DNA of 64,000 bases from Sphingomonas glacialis (GTDB lineage Bacteria; Pseudomonadota; Alphaproteobacteria; Sphingomonadales; Sphingomonadaceae), in the NCBI RefSeq assembly GCF_006439055.1, contig NZ_RCZC01000001.1:801952-865951 (forward strand), written 5' to 3'. Position numbers and translations under genes: made by a program. Shown here in pieces: positions 27,495 to 36,473 of the stretch (position 1 is the stretch's first letter; each line of letters opens with the position of its first letter). Under the pieces are notes generated by a model. The model was not told where the DNA came from, did no database searches, and saw nothing but the letters and a program-made list of their open reading frames with translations.

Positions 27495-29384
27495 TTAAGG
27501 CACCACCGGCAGCGCGATATAGCTCTGGTCGGGCCCGCTCACCGTCACCTGCTGCGTCGCCTTCACGTAATCCGCCGGCTTGGCGTAGAAGATATTCGGC
27601 ACGAAGCTCTGCGGGTTGCGGTCATACAGCGGGAACCAGCTCGACTGGACCTGCACCATGATGCGGTGCCCCGGCAGGAACACATGGTTCGCCTGCGGCA
27701 GTGCCCAGCTATACGCCAGCGGCACGCCGGGTTTCAGCGCGACGGCATGGTCGAGCCCCTCGCGGTAGCGCCCGCGGAAGATGTCCATGCCAACAGCGAG
27801 CTGATAGCCGCCCATCTTGGGGTCGCTCGGCACCTGGTCGGGATAGACGTCGATCAGCTTGACCACCCAGTCGCTGTCGGTCCCGCTCGTCGCGGCGGTG
27901 AGATGGACGACGGGCTGCCCCGCGATCGTCACCGGCTGGGTGAGTACGGGGCCGGTAAAGGTCAGCACGTCGGGGCGGCTCGAGACGATGCGCTGGTCGC
28001 CGACCAGCCACGCCTTCCAGTGATTGTCCTCGTAACTCACCGGCCGCACCGGACGCGGCACGTTGGTCACCGGATGCGCCGGATCGGAGATGTAATCTGC
28101 GGTCTGTACCGGTCCGGTCGCGGGCGTAAAGCCGACCGCGTCGCCCGGCTGGAGGAACAGCTTGGTCATAGCCGGCGTCGCCGACCAGGCGGGGAGCCGC
28201 TGCCACTGGTTGGTGCCGCTCTGGAACGCGGTGACGGGCGCGACATCCATCGGCGTGCCCTTTAGGTAATGCGCAAGGAACGGGCCGAGCACATTGCGGC
28301 GCCACCATTTGGCGGTGTCCTGGTCCCATTGGATATCGCCGAGCGCCTTGCCGTCGTCGATCTGCTGGCCGTGATACCAGGGGCCCATCGTCAGATAGAC
28401 CATGTTGCCGGCGGTATCCTTGGGCTTCAGCGCGCGATACACCGCGGTCGCGCCGTAGATATCCTCCTGGTCCCACAGGCCGTGGACGAGCATGACCGGT
28501 ACCTTGAGCGGATAACGCGCGAGCACCTGGTCCATCGCCTGCGCCTGCCAGAAGCTGTCATAGGCCGGGTGCGCGGCGATCTTGCGCCAGAAGCCGATCT
28601 GGTCGAGCCCGTGCGCCTTGGCGAGCGCACCGGTCGAGCCGGCGCGCATCACCGCGTCATACTCGTCATAGGTGGTGCGCGCGTAGGGCGACGAATTGTC
28701 GCGTGTCGCGATCTGCTCCCAGATGTAATCGATCCCGACGCGAAACGCGCCATTGTGGAACCAGTCGTCGCCGCGCCAGCCATCGACCATCGGGTTCTCA
28801 GGCACCGCCACCGCGAGCGCCGGATGCGGGTTGATGAGCGGCATCAGCGACAGGAAGCCGTCGTACGAAATGCCGAGGATCCCGACCTTGCGGTTCGACT
28901 CGGGCAGATGCTTCACCAGCCAGTCGATCGTGTCGTAGGTGTCGGTCGAATCGTCGGTGTGCGTCGGGTTGAGCGCGGTGTCGTGAAGCGGCGGGTTCAT
29001 CATCGCGATGCCCTGCGACCCGTATTTGCCGCGCACATCCTGCACGACGCGGATGTAGCCGCCGTCGACGATCACGTCGGTGGCGTTGTCATAACCCGTC
29101 AGGCTCGTCGCTAGGTCGGCATTGTTGCCGCCCTTTCCGGTCATCCCGTCGGCGTTGTACGGCGTGCGGGTCATCAGAATGCCGGCGTCGTGCGCGCCCT
29201 TCGGGATCAGGATCACGGTGTGGAGCTTGACCCCGTCGCGCATCGGAATCTCGACGATGCGGCGCTCGTAGTTGAAGCCTTCGGTCGGGGGCACGAGCTT
29301 GGCGGGGCGCTCGTCATAGCTTTGCGCCTGTGCGGCGAGCGGCGAAAGCGCCAATGCCGCACCCAACATCCAACGTGCCTTCAT
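27495..29384 (-). CDS. Alpha-amino acid ester hydrolase-type CocE/NonD family serine hydrolase
   Basis: 629 aa. A signal peptide (1 to about 20, ending AAQA) implies a periplasmic enzyme. The nucleophile is S173 in GISYDGFLSL, and the following ENPMVDGWRGDDWFHNGAFR closely matches alpha-amino acid ester hydrolases of Xanthomonas and Acetobacter. Those enzymes hydrolyse or transfer alpha-amino acyl esters and amides, including semi-synthetic beta-lactams. The C-terminal jelly-roll domain (about 420-629) is typical of the X-Pro dipeptidyl-peptidase superfamily. The start ATG at 29384 is chosen for its signal peptide; the open frame upstream only reads through a B-type repeat. Confidence 0.88.
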   Translation of the reverse strand: MKARWMLGAALALSPLAAQAQSYDERPAKLVPPTEGFNYERRIVEIPMRDGVKLHTVILIPKGAHDAGILMTRTPYNADGMTGKGGNNADLATSLTGYDNATDVIVDGGYIRVVQDVRGKYGSQGIAMMNPPLHDTALNPTHTDDSTDTYDTIDWLVKHLPESNRKVGILGISYDGFLSLMPLINPHPALAVAVPENPMVDGWRGDDWFHNGAFRVGIDYIWEQIATRDNSSPYARTTYDEYDAVMRAGSTGALAKAHGLDQIGFWRKIAAHPAYDSFWQAQAMDQVLARYPLKVPVMLVHGLWDQEDIYGATAVYRALKPKDTAGNMVYLTMGPWYHGQQIDDGKALGDIQWDQDTAKWWRRNVLGPFLAHYLKGTPMDVAPVTAFQSGTNQWQRLPAWSATPAMTKLFLQPGDAVGFTPATGPVQTADYISDPAHPVTNVPRPVRPVSYEDNHWKAWLVGDQRIVSSRPDVLTFTGPVLTQPVTIAGQPVVHLTAATSGTDSDWVVKLIDVYPDQVPSDPKMGGYQLAVGMDIFRGRYREGLDHAVALKPGVPLAYSWALPQANHVFLPGHRIMVQVQSSWFPLYDRNPQSFVPNIFYAKPADYVKATQQVTVSGPDQSYIALPVVP

Positions 29385-29431
29385 GCCCCACTCCCGTTCG
29401 TCGCCCCGGCTAAACCTATGATGCCCCTCGC

Positions 29432-29515
29432 CGTCATCCCCGCGAAAGCGGGGATCCCGCTGCCTGGCCCGCGCTTCGAAGAAGAAGCGGGACCCTCGCT
29501 TTCGCGAGGGTGACG
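29432..29515. repeat. B-type palindromic element upstream of the ester hydrolase
   Basis: 84 bp. CGTCATCCCCGCGAAAGCGG opens it and CGCTTTCGCGAGGGTGACG closes it. The interior has TTCGAAGAAGAA. If translated on the minus strand it gives the familiar repeat peptide KRGSRFFF...DPRFRGDDG, but it lies outside the likely coding start. Confidence 0.85.
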
Positions 29516-29635
29516 GCGGTGGGCCGATCAAAACGCATCACGCTGCCGGGTTTTACCGGACCACTGTCCCGACGCGATGAGTGTGTTGCACGGCAAGCCC
29601 CGGCACAAGCCCGGGCGGCGGTCACGCGCACAAAA

Positions 29636-29667
29636 ACGGCCCGCGCTCCGATTGGAGCGCGGGCCGT
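29636..29667 (-). terminator. Rho-independent terminator of the 100-aa gene
   Basis: Perfect 14-bp stem (29636-29649 with 29654-29667) and a 4-nt loop, followed on the minus strand by TTTTTG. It lies 25 nt after the stop codon of the small unknown gene, and isolates that gene from the ester hydrolase. Confidence 0.92.
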
Positions 29668-29691
29668 CTTCATCGCACAAAACGAACGGCG

Positions 29692-29994
29692 TTACGCCGC
29701 GCGCGTGCCCGTCATCGGGAAGCTGCCGAACGCGCCCGCGCCGACGGTGCCGGTGAGCGTGTCGCCCTCGGCGGTCGCCTTGCAGTCGAGCGTCATCGGC
29801 ATCGGCACGACGATCGACATCTTCCAGCTGATCGTGTCACCCTCGACCGTGCCGTCGGTGATCTCAACCGAACCCATCGCGCCGTTCTGCGAACCGGTCC
29901 AGGTAGCGCCGTCGGTCTTGACCGTCAGCGTCGCCTTCTGGTCGCCGAGCGGCGACTTGACGACCGTATCCCACGTCCCATCAACTGCAGCCAT
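29692..29994 (-). CDS. Unknown 100-aa beta-rich protein
   Basis: No signal peptide or membrane helix. The sequence alternates short hydrophobic strands and Gly/Asp turns (DGTWDTVVKSPLGDQKATLT, DTISWKMSIVVPMPMTL), suggesting a small beta-barrel of the lipocalin/calycin kind. I recognise it only as a conserved-looking small protein and cannot name a family. The ATG at 29994 has AGGAGA 7 nt upstream. It follows the M16 peptidase by 23 bp and is closed by a strong terminator, so it is the last gene of an M16-orf100 unit. Confidence 0.7.
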   Translation of the reverse strand: MAAVDGTWDTVVKSPLGDQKATLTVKTDGATWTGSQNGAMGSVEITDGTVEGDTISWKMSIVVPMPMTLDCKATAEGDTLTGTVGAGAFGSFPMTGTRAA

Positions 29995-30017
29995 GATGTG
30001 TCTCCTGACAATAATTT

Positions 30018-32828
30018 CTAGCGCACATCCGCCACGGACGCCGCCGGGATCACCTCGACCGGCAGGCCGATGCTGTCAAGCTGGCCCCGGACCTTGCTTG
30101 CGTCCCCGACGACGATCCACACGAAGCGTTTCGGGTCGAGCGCCGCGCGTGCCGCAGCGTCAAGCTGGCCTGCTGTGAACGCGCGATATTTTTGCGGCAG
30201 CGTCGCATAATAATCGTCGGGCCGGCGATACAGGTCGTTCTGCTGCATCGCGCCGAGCACCGCGGCCGACGTCTCGAAATTGCCGGGCAGCGAGCTGATC
30301 GCATCGGTGATCGTGCGCTCGAATTCCTCGGGCGTGATCCCCTTGGTCGTCACGAAGTCGGCGAAGTCGGTCTGGAGCGACTTGATCGACTCGCCGGTCT
30401 TGTCGGCCTGGACGCCGGTGCCGAGCAGATACGGCGTGTCATATTGCGCGCGGCGGAACGAGCCGTTGACGCCGTACGACCAGTGCCGCGCCTCGCGCAG
30501 ATCCATGTTGACGCGCGACAGGAAATCGCCGCCGAGCGTGTCGTTCGCGGTGATCACCGGCAGCAGATCGTCGGTGCCGACCAGGCTGGTCGGCGCGCCC
30601 GCGAGGATGAACGACTGCGGCGAATCGGGCCGGTCGATCAGCACGATCTTGGGCGCCGACGGCGCGGTCTTGACGCTGAAATCCTTAACGCCGGCGGGCC
30701 CGGTCGGCTTCCAGTCGCCGAAGCGCGCGTCGAACGCCGCCTTGACCTCGGCGAGCGGACGATCGCTGACGACGAAGATCTTGGCCTTGTCGGGACGAAT
30801 CCAGGCCTGCTGGAAGGCGACCAGATCGTCGCGCGTCAGCGCCGCAACCGCCTTCGCGTCGCCGCTGCCGAGGCCCTTGGCGTAGGGGTAGGCCGCGCCG
30901 TAGACGAGCTTGGGATAGACGCGCGACGCGAGGCCCTGCGGGCTCGTCAGCTCGGCCGAGATGCGCGAGAGCTGCTGGTTTTTGAGCCGCGCGACTTCTG
31001 CCGGATCGAATTTCGGATTGCGCACGATGTCGGCGAACAGATCGAGCGATCCCGCCAGATTGGCGCTCGGCGTGAAGAAGCCGACGCCGGTGCGATCGGA
31101 CCCCGACCCGCTGTTGATGCTTGCACCGAGCCGCTCCTTGGCTTCGGCGATCGCGATCGAATCGCGCGTCGTCGTGCCCTCGTCGAGCATGTCGAGCGTC
31201 AGCGCCTGCGTGCCGAGCTTGCCCGCCACATCGGCCGCGATGCCGGCGTCGAACACGATCGCGCCCTGCGTGATCGGCACGGCGTTGCGATAGGCGTAGA
31301 CGAGTTCGATGCCGTTCTTGAGCTTGGCATGCTCGACCTTGGGGAAGACCAGGCTCGACAGCGTGCCGAGCGGCGGCAGCGCGCCGCGCGTCCCCTTGAA
31401 GGGCGCCTCGGGTGCGGCCGCAACCTTGGCCGGCGGCGTCGCCTCGACATAGGCCTCGCGCGCGCCGGGCACGACGGTCAGCGCATAGACCGGACGCGTC
31501 AGCCATTTGGCGCTCACCGCCTTGACCCGCGCGGGCGTCTCGGCGGCGAGTTCGGCGAGCTGCTTCTTGTAGAAGCCGGGATCGTTTTCATAGAGCGCGC
31601 CCTCGGCGAGTGCGACCGCCTTGCCGCCGAAGCCGCCGGTAGATTCGAGCCCGGCGATCCGCCCCGCCGCATCGCGCGTCGCGACGCGCGCGACCTCGTC
31701 GGCGGTCGGGCCGTTGGCGATGACGTCGGCGATGATCTCGTCGAGCCGCTTGGCGACGAGCGCGGGGTCGACGCCCGGGCGCACATCGGCGCTGACGACG
31801 AACATGCCGACCTGCGCGAAGCTCTCATTGTTCGCCGAGACGCGCACCGCGAGCTTTTCCTTGCGCACCAGCGCATTGTCGAGCCGGCTGCTCGACAGCC
31901 CGCCGAGCACGCCGGCCGCCACATCGAGCGCGACCGCATCGGGGTTGTTGATGCCGGGCACCGCCCACATCCGGTAGATCCGCGTGTTCGAAACGCGGTC
32001 CTTCATCACCTCGCTTTTCGGCGCGGCGAGCGTCGGGACGTCGGCGGTCGGGACGACGCTCTCGGGCCCCTTGGGGATCGCGCCGAAATATTTGGTGACG
32101 AGCGTCTTGGCGGTGGCGGCGTCGACATCGCCCGACAGCACGAGCACGGCGTTGTTCGGGCCGTAATGCCCGCGGAACCACTCCTTCACGTCGGCGACGC
32201 TTGCCGAATCGAGATCGGCCATCGCGCCGATCGTGGTGTGGCCATAAGGGTGCGTAGCGGGGAACAGCGCCTCGGTCTGCTTGTACTGGACGAGGCCGTA
32301 CGGCTGGTTGTCGCCCTGGCGCTTCTCGTTCTGCACGACGCCGCGCTGCTCGTCGACGACCGCGGGCGTGATCGCGCCGAGGAGGTAGCCCATCCGGTCG
32401 CTCTCGAGGAACAGCGCGCGGTCGAGCGCCGCCACCGGGACCGTCTCGAAATAGTTGGTGCGGTCGAAATAGGTCGTGCCGTTGAGATCGGTCGCGCCCA
32501 TCGCCTTGGTGTAGGTGAAATAGTCCTTCGGCGCGTTCTCGCTGCCGTTGAACATCAGATGCTCGAACAGATGCGCGAAGCCGGTCTTGCCCTTGGGCTC
32601 GAACTTCGACCCGACATTGTACCATACCGACACCGCGACGACGGGCGCCTTGCGATCGGTGTTGACGATGACGCGCAGGCCGTTGGGCAGGCGGAATTCG
32701 CTATAGGGGATGTCGACCTGCTTGACGAGATCGGCGACGGGAACGGGCTTGGGCGCGGTCTGCGCGAGCGCAGGCGTGGCAAGGGTTGCGAGCGCTACAC
32801 CAGAGAGCGCGAGCAGCTTGACGGTCAT
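30018..32828 (-). CDS. M16 family zinc metallopeptidase, double-domain, exported
   Basis: 936 aa. The signal peptide ends at about residue 23 (TPALAQ). The inverted zinc motif HxxEH is HLFEH at 86-90, with the distal glutamate region VVDEQRGVVQNEKRQGDN. A second M16 module (from about 470) lacks HxxEH, as expected for the non-catalytic half of pitrilysin/PqqL-type enzymes that close around peptide substrates. It probably degrades peptides in the periplasm. Upstream lies the penicillin acylase gene across a D-type repeat; downstream is the 100-aa unknown. Confidence 0.92.
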   Translation of the reverse strand: MTVKLLALSGVALATLATPALAQTAPKPVPVADLVKQVDIPYSEFRLPNGLRVIVNTDRKAPVVAVSVWYNVGSKFEPKGKTGFAHLFEHLMFNGSENAPKDYFTYTKAMGATDLNGTTYFDRTNYFETVPVAALDRALFLESDRMGYLLGAITPAVVDEQRGVVQNEKRQGDNQPYGLVQYKQTEALFPATHPYGHTTIGAMADLDSASVADVKEWFRGHYGPNNAVLVLSGDVDAATAKTLVTKYFGAIPKGPESVVPTADVPTLAAPKSEVMKDRVSNTRIYRMWAVPGINNPDAVALDVAAGVLGGLSSSRLDNALVRKEKLAVRVSANNESFAQVGMFVVSADVRPGVDPALVAKRLDEIIADVIANGPTADEVARVATRDAAGRIAGLESTGGFGGKAVALAEGALYENDPGFYKKQLAELAAETPARVKAVSAKWLTRPVYALTVVPGAREAYVEATPPAKVAAAPEAPFKGTRGALPPLGTLSSLVFPKVEHAKLKNGIELVYAYRNAVPITQGAIVFDAGIAADVAGKLGTQALTLDMLDEGTTTRDSIAIAEAKERLGASINSGSGSDRTGVGFFTPSANLAGSLDLFADIVRNPKFDPAEVARLKNQQLSRISAELTSPQGLASRVYPKLVYGAAYPYAKGLGSGDAKAVAALTRDDLVAFQQAWIRPDKAKIFVVSDRPLAEVKAAFDARFGDWKPTGPAGVKDFSVKTAPSAPKIVLIDRPDSPQSFILAGAPTSLVGTDDLLPVITANDTLGGDFLSRVNMDLREARHWSYGVNGSFRRAQYDTPYLLGTGVQADKTGESIKSLQTDFADFVTTKGITPEEFERTITDAISSLPGNFETSAAVLGAMQQNDLYRRPDDYYATLPQKYRAFTAGQLDAAARAALDPKRFVWIVVGDASKVRGQLDSIGLPVEVIPAASVADVR

Positions 32829-32944
32829 GGAAATCCCCCGGGGAATGGCGCCTCAAAACAGGACTATGGTGGGAGGCTATAGTAGCGCTCTGGCGGTAGC
32901 AATCGCTTCCTCCGTCCCTTTTTCGAGGGCCGACTGCGCCCCTT

Positions 32945-33052
32945 CCTCCCCTCCCTGGAAGGGAGGGGTCGGGGGTGGGTCGGCCCGTGGCGGGCGTCCG
33001 GTCACATCTCGGGCCGACCCACCCCCAGCCCCTCCCTTCCAGGGAGGGGAGC
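32945..33052. repeat. D-type inverted repeat between penicillin acylase and M16 genes
   Basis: 108 bp with terminal hairpins CTCCCCTCCCTGGAAGGGAG and CTCCCTTCCAGGGAGGGGAG and inner GGGGGTGGGTCGGCCCG pairing with CGGGCCGACCCACCCCC. It ends 2 bp before the penicillin acylase stop codon. Confidence 0.9.
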
Positions 33053-33054
33053 AC

Positions 33055-35196
33055 CTAGGGCCGGTAGACCCGCTCGACATTCTTCCGCAGATCCTCGCGC
33101 CAGAACAGCACCGGCTTGAACCTATGCGCCGCGAACAACGGCGCCTGATCGGCATAATGCGGCGAATCCGGCCGTGTCGTCGCCGCGCCGTACGGCTGGA
33201 TCGACTGCGAGCGAACGCGTCCGGCCTTGTCCCACGCCATGTCCATGATGAAGCTGTCGCCATGCTTGACGACGAGCCGCCCGTCATCGGCCTCGTCCCA
33301 GGTCGAGGCGGCGCGCAGCACGTCGGGCGCGCCGTCGAGCGGGAGATCGGCGGTACCGTGGCGCAACCGCAGCAGCGTGCCGAGCGGCGGATCGAGCGTG
33401 GCGAAATGCAGCTGGAGATACGCTGCCGCCTTGGCCAGCGCATCGCGCGGATCGAGCTCGGGGCGGCGTTGATAATGCCATTTCTGCCCGGTCCGCAGTA
33501 GGATCGCGGCGAGCGCCTGGCCGCTGTGATGGCCGTCGAAATTCCAGTTCCAGCCGCGCAACAGGCCGAGCGCCTGCTTCAGTTGCGCATCGCCCTTCGG
33601 ATCGATCCGCGCGACATCGCCATACCATTTCGACGCCCAGCTCAGCTTGCTGACGCCGGTGTCGAACTTGATCCGCAGCAGATCGTCGGCCGAGATCGAC
33701 GGGTCGGCGCCGAGCAGTTCGACCGCCCGCGTGCCGCGATTGGTCGTGTCGGTCTCGATCCCGAGCAATGGCGAATAGTCGCCCGGCTTGAGTTCGGCCC
33801 CCGCCCCCGCCGCCTGGAACGGCGTGTTGTTGGCATTGGCGAGAAAGCCCGAGGCCGGGTTCACGTTGCGCGGCACCTGCGCGAACGGCACCGTCCCCGG
33901 CGCGAGGTCACGCGACGTGTCGCCGCGCAGGACATGGCGATAATCGAACCCCGGCTTCCGGTTGGGGAAGCTGGCATTGTAAAAATAGGCGATATTCCCC
34001 GCGGCATCGCCGTAGAGGAAGTTGGTCGCGGGAACGCCCTGGATCGCGAGCGCCTTCTGCCACTCGCCGAAATCGCGCGCGCGCGTCAGGCGGTAATATT
34101 CCTCGACCATGCGGAGCTGGTCGGCACCGGCATAGCGGATCGCGAACGCGCCGCTCTTGTTGACGATCACCGGCCCCTGCACCGCGCGATAGACCATCTT
34201 GGGGATCGGCAGCACGAACGGCCCGAAGCGCACCTTGAGCCACACGCGGCGCGCCTCGAGCGGGAGCCACTTGCCGTCGAAGCGATAGTCGGTGCCCGCG
34301 GCATTGCGCACGAGCTTGTAGACGTCGGTCAGATCGGGGCGGTTGACGGTGTTGGTCCAGCCGAGATGTTCGTTATGCCCGAGCACCGGGAAGGGCACGC
34401 CGGGGAAGGTCGCGCCCGAGAAATGCCAGCCGGTGCCCGATTGCACGCTGAGTTCGTACCACGCGACCGGCCCGCTCCACGGCTGATGCGAGTTCGACAG
34501 GACGCGGGTAAAACCGTCCGCCGAGCGCTTGGGCGCGACGACGAAGGCGTTCGAGCCGTTGGGCATCGCTTCGCCGGTCGCGGGCAGTGCGGTCGGATCG
34601 GGGCTGTCGGGCGCGGCACCGGCGGTCTCGGCCGGCAGCGGCTTGTCGCCCGACAGCGCGCCGAGCGTCTGGTCGAGCCCGAAGAAGAACGGCGTGCGCA
34701 GCACGAAGCCGGTCGCGATATCCTCGCCATTCGCCGGGAACAGCCGCGCGAGCCGGATCTCGCCGGGGTGGCGCCGCGCATAGGCGTTGAGCCCGCTGGC
34801 ATAGGCATCGAGCAAGGCGCGGACATCCGCGGGCTGCTTGTCGTAATCGCGCTGCGCGGTCTCGCGCGCGCCGAGCAGCGCCAGCGTGTAATCGACCTTC
34901 GCGCCGTCTGCGCCGGTCATCGCGCCGAGCCGCCCGCGCGCCATCGCCACGGCTTCCTGCAGCGTCGCGAAATCGTCCTCGGCATGAGCATAGGCGACGC
35001 CATAAGCGACATCGGGATCGGTCTTGCCGAAGATGTGCGGGACACCGAAGCGGTCGCGCGCGATCACGCTGTCATAGCGTTGCTCGGGCGGTGCGACGAC
35101 GCGTACTGCGGCGAACGGCTCCCACACCGCCAGCCCGGTCGCGACAACAAGCATCATCGCCGCCAGCCATGCGGCACCGGCCTTTATGGTCCGCAT
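33055..35196 (-). CDS. Penicillin acylase family (S45) Ntn-hydrolase, possibly an N-acyl-homoserine lactone acylase
   Basis: 713 aa, with a signal or anchor helix (about 8-28). It is made as a precursor and should cut itself between G214 and S215 (PNGSNAFVV), leaving Ser as the N-terminal nucleophile of the beta chain. HNEHLGWTNTVNRPDLTDVY and the downstream PWSGPVAWYE and GFLANANNTPF blocks are typical of the PvdQ/aculeacin/AHL-acylase branch. The substrate is not decidable from sequence: amide-linked acyl chains of AHLs, lipopeptides or beta-lactams are all possible. Confidence 0.85.
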   Translation of the reverse strand: MRTIKAGAAWLAAMMLVVATGLAVWEPFAAVRVVAPPEQRYDSVIARDRFGVPHIFGKTDPDVAYGVAYAHAEDDFATLQEAVAMARGRLGAMTGADGAKVDYTLALLGARETAQRDYDKQPADVRALLDAYASGLNAYARRHPGEIRLARLFPANGEDIATGFVLRTPFFFGLDQTLGALSGDKPLPAETAGAAPDSPDPTALPATGEAMPNGSNAFVVAPKRSADGFTRVLSNSHQPWSGPVAWYELSVQSGTGWHFSGATFPGVPFPVLGHNEHLGWTNTVNRPDLTDVYKLVRNAAGTDYRFDGKWLPLEARRVWLKVRFGPFVLPIPKMVYRAVQGPVIVNKSGAFAIRYAGADQLRMVEEYYRLTRARDFGEWQKALAIQGVPATNFLYGDAAGNIAYFYNASFPNRKPGFDYRHVLRGDTSRDLAPGTVPFAQVPRNVNPASGFLANANNTPFQAAGAGAELKPGDYSPLLGIETDTTNRGTRAVELLGADPSISADDLLRIKFDTGVSKLSWASKWYGDVARIDPKGDAQLKQALGLLRGWNWNFDGHHSGQALAAILLRTGQKWHYQRRPELDPRDALAKAAAYLQLHFATLDPPLGTLLRLRHGTADLPLDGAPDVLRAASTWDEADDGRLVVKHGDSFIMDMAWDKAGRVRSQSIQPYGAATTRPDSPHYADQAPLFAAHRFKPVLFWREDLRKNVERVYRP

Positions 35197-35243
35197 TCGG
35201 ATCCCCTCTCGGCGGCGAATAAAGCAGCCTTGCGGGGATTAGG

Positions 35244-36314
35244 CTAGACGTGCTTGCGCGCGACCGACCAAATGAAGCTGTCATACCAGAAATGGAGCAA
35301 AGAGCAGGCGATGAACGGCGCTAGGAAAACGCGCACGCTGCCGGTCATCGCGGCAGCATAAGCGAGGCCGAACAGGATGCTGCCGCCCCAGAAATACAGC
35401 ATCGCGCGGCCCTGCCGCCCGCCCGAGGCCTGCGTCATCCGCCCGCCCTCCTTGACCCAGACAAGCGCGAAATATTGCACGGCGTGGTAGAGATTGATCA
35501 CCGCCAGCGCGACGATCGGCGGGGTGAAGCCCCAGGCGATGATCGACACCGTGCCCGTCGCAACCAGCGTCGCGACCTTGTGCGCCGACACCTGGTAGCC
35601 GGCGCGCATCGCCCGCCGATAATCGACGATCGCCCAGCCGAGCACGATCGCATAGGCCAGCAGCGCGACGACCCGGATGCCGCTATTGTACCCGGCGAGC
35701 ACGCCCGGCAGGCTCGCCAGCGTGGCAAGCGCGGTATGGTCGAACTTCGCAAAACTGTGGAGGTGCGTCGCGAGCGCCGCACCCGCCGCGAGCGGGCCGA
35801 CATAGAGCAAGGTGTTCAGCCGCAGATCGGTCTTGCGCAGCATCTCGGGCGGGTTACCCGCCTTCATGTCGTAGATCCGCGCGAAGCCGAAATTCTGCAT
35901 CGCCGAGTGATAGACATCCCAGAACACCGCCAACACGCTCGCCGCGACGAGCGCGATCGGCGAGAGGAACAGCACCGCAATCAACACGATCGGCGCGACG
36001 GTCAGCTTGCCGCGATGCGCCGCGAACACCGTGCGATTGCCATAGGCGCGCGGGACCACGGCGATGAGATGCGCCCAGGTCGTGATCGCGATGACCGCGA
36101 ACATGCCCTTGATCGCAACCGACGCAGCGTCGTGCGGTGCCGCCAGCGCCCAGCCGCCAAGCCACAGCTCGACCGCGAGGAACGCAAAGAGCGGCGCGCC
36201 CCAGAACAGCAGCGCATCGCGGAGCGGCCCGAGGATCGCACGCGACGGGTCGGACAGCGAGCCGGGTACCGGTGCTTCGGCGGTCCAGCGCAGAGCGGTG
36301 TAGTTGGTTGCCAC
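35244..36314 (-). CDS. Unknown polytopic membrane protein with conserved-looking His motifs
   Basis: 356 aa with about eight or nine membrane helices. I do not recognise the family. His-containing motifs lie at helix ends: WAHLIAVVPRAYG, FWDVYHSAMQNFGFARIYD, INLYHAVQYFALVW and LLHFWYDSFIWSV. They could bind metal or haem, as in membrane oxygenases, but this is speculation. I chose GTG 36314, with GGGGA 4 nt upstream; an ATG at 36371 would add 19 residues. It lies between the TonB receptor and the acylase gene on the same strand. Confidence 0.7.
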   Translation of the reverse strand: MATNYTALRWTAEAPVPGSLSDPSRAILGPLRDALLFWGAPLFAFLAVELWLGGWALAAPHDAASVAIKGMFAVIAITTWAHLIAVVPRAYGNRTVFAAHRGKLTVAPIVLIAVLFLSPIALVAASVLAVFWDVYHSAMQNFGFARIYDMKAGNPPEMLRKTDLRLNTLLYVGPLAAGAALATHLHSFAKFDHTALATLASLPGVLAGYNSGIRVVALLAYAIVLGWAIVDYRRAMRAGYQVSAHKVATLVATGTVSIIAWGFTPPIVALAVINLYHAVQYFALVWVKEGGRMTQASGGRQGRAMLYFWGGSILFGLAYAAAMTGSVRVFLAPFIACSLLHFWYDSFIWSVARKHV

Positions 36315-36396
36315 GGTATCCCCAGAGTCCCTGCCGTTTCCGCACGAGACTAGGGCCGTCGGGGTTAACATCGTCCTTGCGGCCTGGTGCGAGCGT

Positions 36397-36426
36397 GAGG
36401 GCAGCCCGTGTTGTCGGGCTGCCCTC
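36397..36426. repeat. Strong 12-bp hairpin between TonB receptor and membrane protein genes
   Basis: GAGGGCAGCCCG (36397-36408) and CGGGCTGCCCTC (36415-36426) are perfectly complementary around a 6-nt loop. There is no U-run on either strand. A second hairpin, CTTCTCCCGACGGGAGGAG, lies at about 36445-36463, closer to the receptor stop. Together they could terminate or attenuate the receptor transcript. Confidence 0.7.
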
Positions 36427-36473
36427 ATCGGCGCTTCGCGTCCGCTTCTCCCGACGGGAGGAGAAGGGTCGGC

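Noticed and set aside
29385..29531. Longer N-terminus for the ester hydrolase
   Set aside because: The extra residues come from a B-type repeat (KRGSRFFF-like peptide), and the internal ATG at 29384 starts a proper signal peptide.
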